Source of the DNA: an uncultured Lachnospiraceae bacterium
GTDB lineage: Bacteria; Bacillota; Clostridia; Lachnospirales; Lachnospiraceae
Assembly: GCA_947174495.1 (NCBI GenBank)
Contig: CAMWJC010000028.1
Span: 1 to 37,232, forward strand
Reading direction: 5' to 3'
Length of the DNA: 37,232 bases
Under the pieces are notes generated by a model. That model was given only the letters and a program-made list of their open reading frames with translations. It ran no database searches and had not been told where the DNA came from. Both the position numbers and the translations under genes were made by a program. Every line of letters starts with the position of its first letter. Within the stretch, counting starts at the first letter, position 1. Shown here piece after piece: positions 35,128-37,232 of the stretch.

Positions 35128-35254
35128 TTATAGTTCCTTGGTAAATGTATATCCCATATGCCTAATTTCATCATCTGTTGTGCATTCAGATTTGAATTTT
35201 GATGATTTTAGAGCCGGAAAATTTCAGTTCACTCATTTCCATTACTTCTTTCAT
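35128..35254 (-). pseudogene. Possible frameshifted 41-residue small protein
   Basis: A frame begins MKEVMEMSELKF at 35254 and stops early at the TGA in KIIKIQI. Removing one T from the TTTT run near codon 12 joins it to a second frame ending SECTTDDEIRHMGYTFTKEL at 35130. The 127-base span is one base more than 42 codons. No strong ribosome binding site precedes the ATG. It lies in the 324-bp gap between the DUF218 and PHP genes. It could be a broken gene, a sequencing error or chance. Confidence 0.35.
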
Positions 35255-35263
35255 AAAATTAAA

Positions 35264-35295
35264 TATAAAAAAATGTCCCTGATAAAACCAGAGAC
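35264..35295 (-). terminator. Rho-independent terminator of DUF218 gene
   Basis: On the minus strand GTCTCTG, a seven-base loop and CAGGGAC are followed by a T-rich run, 55 bases after the DUF218 stop codon. Confidence 0.75.
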
Positions 35296-35349
35296 AACAA
35301 TAATATCCGTACCGGACAGCTGCCCGCCAAACCGGATTTGTACCATATC

Positions 35350-35955
35350 TTATATTTCAAAATCAGGAATTACTCCATTATTAATACATCTTACAATGTT
35401 CAATGCCTCCTCATTTACTCTGTCGATTCCTTCAGGTGTATTCATCCAATTATCCCTCTTAGTTGTTGTGTCGTCTGCCGGACAAGGATATACACTTATA
35501 TGGGAGGGGAAAAGATATTTTGCTATATGCAAACTTCGGCGCATATGATATGTTGTTGTCACCAGCAATACGCTTTTTACATTATTAAGCCACATTGAAC
35601 GTTGTAATTCCAAAAGTGAACACAGTATATTTTCTATAGTATTTTGAGAATTTTTTTCAATAATAATACTTGCTTCTGGAACTCCTAATTCCAAGGCCTT
35701 TTTATACATATTATCTGCTTCTGCCATATTTTCATTTGAAAATTTTCTCATTTTCCCTCCACACAGCATAATCTTTTCAGACCTTCCTGAAAAAAATGCC
35801 TTAGCCGCGACAGGGACTCTATATTTTGCTGCTTTTATACTACCCAAAACAATAATACAATCTACACTCGCTCCATTATCATTCAAACCCTCAAATAGAA
35901 GACGATCTATCACATCATTCGTTAGATTTTCTTTTGTTATCTTTGATACCCACAT
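35350..35955 (-). CDS. YdcF/SanA-like DUF218 family protein
   Basis: The 201-residue protein has the DUF218 core: DCIIVLGSIKAAKYRVPVAA near residue 33, EKIMLCGGKMRKFSNENMAE, IIIEKNSQNTIENI, and VLLVTTTYHMRRSLHIAKYL. It has no membrane helix, unlike SanA or ElyC, so it is probably a cytoplasmic member like YdcF, a Rossmann-like fold of unclear activity. The ATG follows GGTGG. It has a strong promoter upstream and a terminator downstream, so it is probably a single-gene unit. Confidence 0.85.
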   Translation of the reverse strand: MWVSKITKENLTNDVIDRLLFEGLNDNGASVDCIIVLGSIKAAKYRVPVAAKAFFSGRSEKIMLCGGKMRKFSNENMAEADNMYKKALELGVPEASIIIEKNSQNTIENILCSLLELQRSMWLNNVKSVLLVTTTYHMRRSLHIAKYLFPSHISVYPCPADDTTTKRDNWMNTPEGIDRVNEEALNIVRCINNGVIPDFEI

Positions 35956-36032
35956 ACTTTACCACCGCTTCAGATCTTTTGAAAATCCATTCAATCCTAT
36001 GGCATTTCTATAAATTCCAAACTGCCACTCCG

Positions 36033-36061
36033 ATTATATCACGAGCACATCCCTTTCTCAA
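36033..36061 (-). promoter_or_regulatory. Strong promoter for DUF218 gene
   Basis: On the minus strand TTGAGA (36056-36061) and a consensus TATAAT (36033-36038) are 17 bp apart, about 80 bp before the ATG. Confidence 0.8.
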
Positions 36062-36125
36062 CTCATTTACGTGATACCGGCGGAGTTTTATCCAGCAACG
36101 CCAATCTTGAAGAGGGACCCTTCAC

Positions 36126-36911
36126 CTACAGTCTTTGCAGGATATCTAATGTATGATTCGATGCCCCTATCAGATCCCTTCTCTCACATATGGACAGATG
36201 ATATTTAAAATATAATTGAAAGGTCTCATCATTCATGGCATTAACAGTGTCCTCCATATATCTCGCTGCTCCGTCTGATGCAATCATTTTCACTCTCCGA
36301 ACCGGATAATTCTGCGTCAATGCTTCTATTTCCTCGGGACGTATCAAAGAAAACGCGTCATTTTGATTGGAAGTCCAGTGAAAATCCTCTGAAACCAGAC
36401 CTTTATTCATGTCCTCCCATATGGTTCCCCTTTGAAAACAATATTGAAGAATAGTCGCTTCATTCATACAATAAGCTACAAAAATCATTCCTCCCCGTTT
36501 CGTGACACGTATTGCTTCCTCCAATGCCTGTCTTTTGCTTTCCTCCTGAAACAAATGGTACATCGGACCCAGAGACAACGTACAGTCAATGGTTTCGTCC
36601 GCAAACATGGACAAATCCATTGCATTTCCCTGAAATAAGTTGACAGAGATATCCGTCTTCAGCTTTGACCGGAAGACTTCCAGGTTTCTCTCTGCCAGTT
36701 CAACGGCATCTACCTGGTATCCTTCCGATGCAAGCGCTAAGGAATACCTGCCTGTTCCGGCACCGATTTCAAGAACCCTCATTCCCGACTTCAAGTACTC
36801 ATGAATATATTTCATGGTCGTCATAAACTCAATCTGTCCAGACTTTGCCGCAAGCCGTTCCTCCTCATTATGAGAACTGTAAAACTGGTTAACTAAATTT
36901 GTTTCAAGCAT
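36126..36911 (-). CDS. Class I SAM-dependent methyltransferase
   Basis: The 261-residue protein carries motif I VLEIGAGTGRYSLALASEGY near residue 45, an acidic strand-2 end (VDAVELAERNLEVF), motif LFQGNAMDLSMF, and motif IV DCTLSLGPMYHLF. An extended C-terminal half (ALTQNYPVRRVKMIASDG) probably selects the substrate, which I cannot name. The ATG follows AGGAGG. Element C begins 23 bp upstream of the start codon, so its promoter may lie within or beyond that element. Confidence 0.88.
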   Translation of the reverse strand: MLETNLVNQFYSSHNEEERLAAKSGQIEFMTTMKYIHEYLKSGMRVLEIGAGTGRYSLALASEGYQVDAVELAERNLEVFRSKLKTDISVNLFQGNAMDLSMFADETIDCTLSLGPMYHLFQEESKRQALEEAIRVTKRGGMIFVAYCMNEATILQYCFQRGTIWEDMNKGLVSEDFHWTSNQNDAFSLIRPEEIEALTQNYPVRRVKMIASDGAARYMEDTVNAMNDETFQLYFKYHLSICERRDLIGASNHTLDILQRL

Positions 36912-36933
36912 TCTGTCTTCCTCCTAAACCCCA

Positions 36934-37232
36934 TCATTAAATTAACGTTTAGCTGAGTTTTAAATAGAAATACTAAAGCCCGGATAAAATCAAATTCTAC
37001 GTCGCCACGCTCGATAAAACGTTCGCGAATTGGCTCCTTTAGAATTTGATTTTTATCCGGGTTAAGCTATTGGCTAACAGGAAACCAGCTAATGATTCCA
37101 CTATAGTTGCCTAATCCACTGTCTGGCTAATTGTTAAAAAGTGGAACATTCGACCTTAGTGGAGTTTCCAACTGAGTTTTGCGTCATTCGATAACCCAGC
37201 TCCGATGAAAAGAAATCCTTGAGGAAACAATT
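36934..37232. mobile_element. Palindromic element C, truncated by window end
   Basis: TAAATTAACGTTTAGCTGAG occurs exactly at 36938-36957. It is followed by a hairpin (36979-37061), a linker (37062-37198) and the first arm of a second hairpin (from 37199), all in the same order as the reverse complement of element B. The linker shares long blocks with B, such as TTGGCTAAC, AAACCAGCTAATGATTCCAC and GTGGAACATTCGACCTTAG. The far end lies outside the window; from B, about 100 or more bases are missing. No gene is present. C is thus an inverted-orientation copy of B about 12.6 kb away. Confidence 0.78.
36979..37061. repeat. Hairpin of element C with shared loop module
   Basis: Arms CCCGGATAAAATCAAATTC (from 36979) and its partner (37040-37061) pair with one bulged T. 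The loop carries CACGCTCGATAAA then ACGTTCGCGAATTG at 37006-37032. Confidence 0.88.

Noticed and set aside
36063-36125. Twenty-codon minus-strand frame (GPSSRLALLDKTPPVSRK-like) just after the methyltransferase stop
   Set aside because: No start site or ribosome binding site and no neighbour to which it belongs; possibly a degraded tail or repeat fragment.

Overview
The window looks like a chromosomal segment of a spore-forming, low-to-moderate GC Clostridia bacterium, most likely a Lachnospiraceae. The evidence is a der-plsY-gpsA cluster led by a DUF512 radical SAM gene, a SleC-like spore cortex-lytic protein, a CIRCE operator, a long-form PRPP synthetase, and a DUF5716/DUF5717-type gene cluster that I associate with Lachnospiraceae from memory. 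I see no rRNA, tRNA or CRISPR array. Nearly all genes lie on the minus strand; only the PRPP synthetase and threonine aldolase genes are on the plus strand.

Layout. 1-5671 (minus): DUF512 radical SAM protein, Der, PlsY, GpsA and two single-pass membrane proteins, the last one cut by the window edge. 5719-6985 (plus): PRPP synthetase with its own promoter. 6992-7633: a large non-coding palindromic element (A). 7654-11485 (minus): P-loop kinase, beta-lactamase-like serine hydrolase and a UvrA-like ABC ATPase. 11613-15448 (minus): purine genes purC and purB, and a PurF-like protein that has lost its glutaminase nucleophile. 15505-22564 (minus): a four-gene cluster encoding a giant solenoid protein, a degenerate Hsp70-like protein, a helical-repeat protein and a membrane-anchored coiled-coil protein. 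22599-23716 (plus): threonine aldolase. 23858-24295: palindromic element B. 24300-27844 (minus): HtpG behind a CIRCE operator, then a SleC-like protein whose ribosome binding site sits in the htpG terminator hairpin. 27898-35025 (minus): PHP protein, SbcD, SbcC, a flavoprotein and a PpiC-type lipoprotein. 35350-36911 (minus): DUF218 protein and a methyltransferase. 36934 to the end: palindromic element C, truncated by the window.

How the genes fit together. PRPP synthetase and the purine genes share PRPP and purine metabolism, PlsY and GpsA supply phospholipid precursors, and SbcCD and the UvrA paralogue handle DNA ends or protect DNA or drug targets. HtpG and the PpiC lipoprotein are folding factors.

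The most interesting signals are (1) a family of three gene-less elements sharing the terminal sequence TAAATTAACGTTTAGCTGAG, each built as terminal repeat, long hairpin, linker, long hairpin, terminal repeat; and (2) the four-gene Hsp70-like/solenoid/coiled-coil cluster, which has no function I recognise. All family assignments come from reading the sequence; no database search was run.
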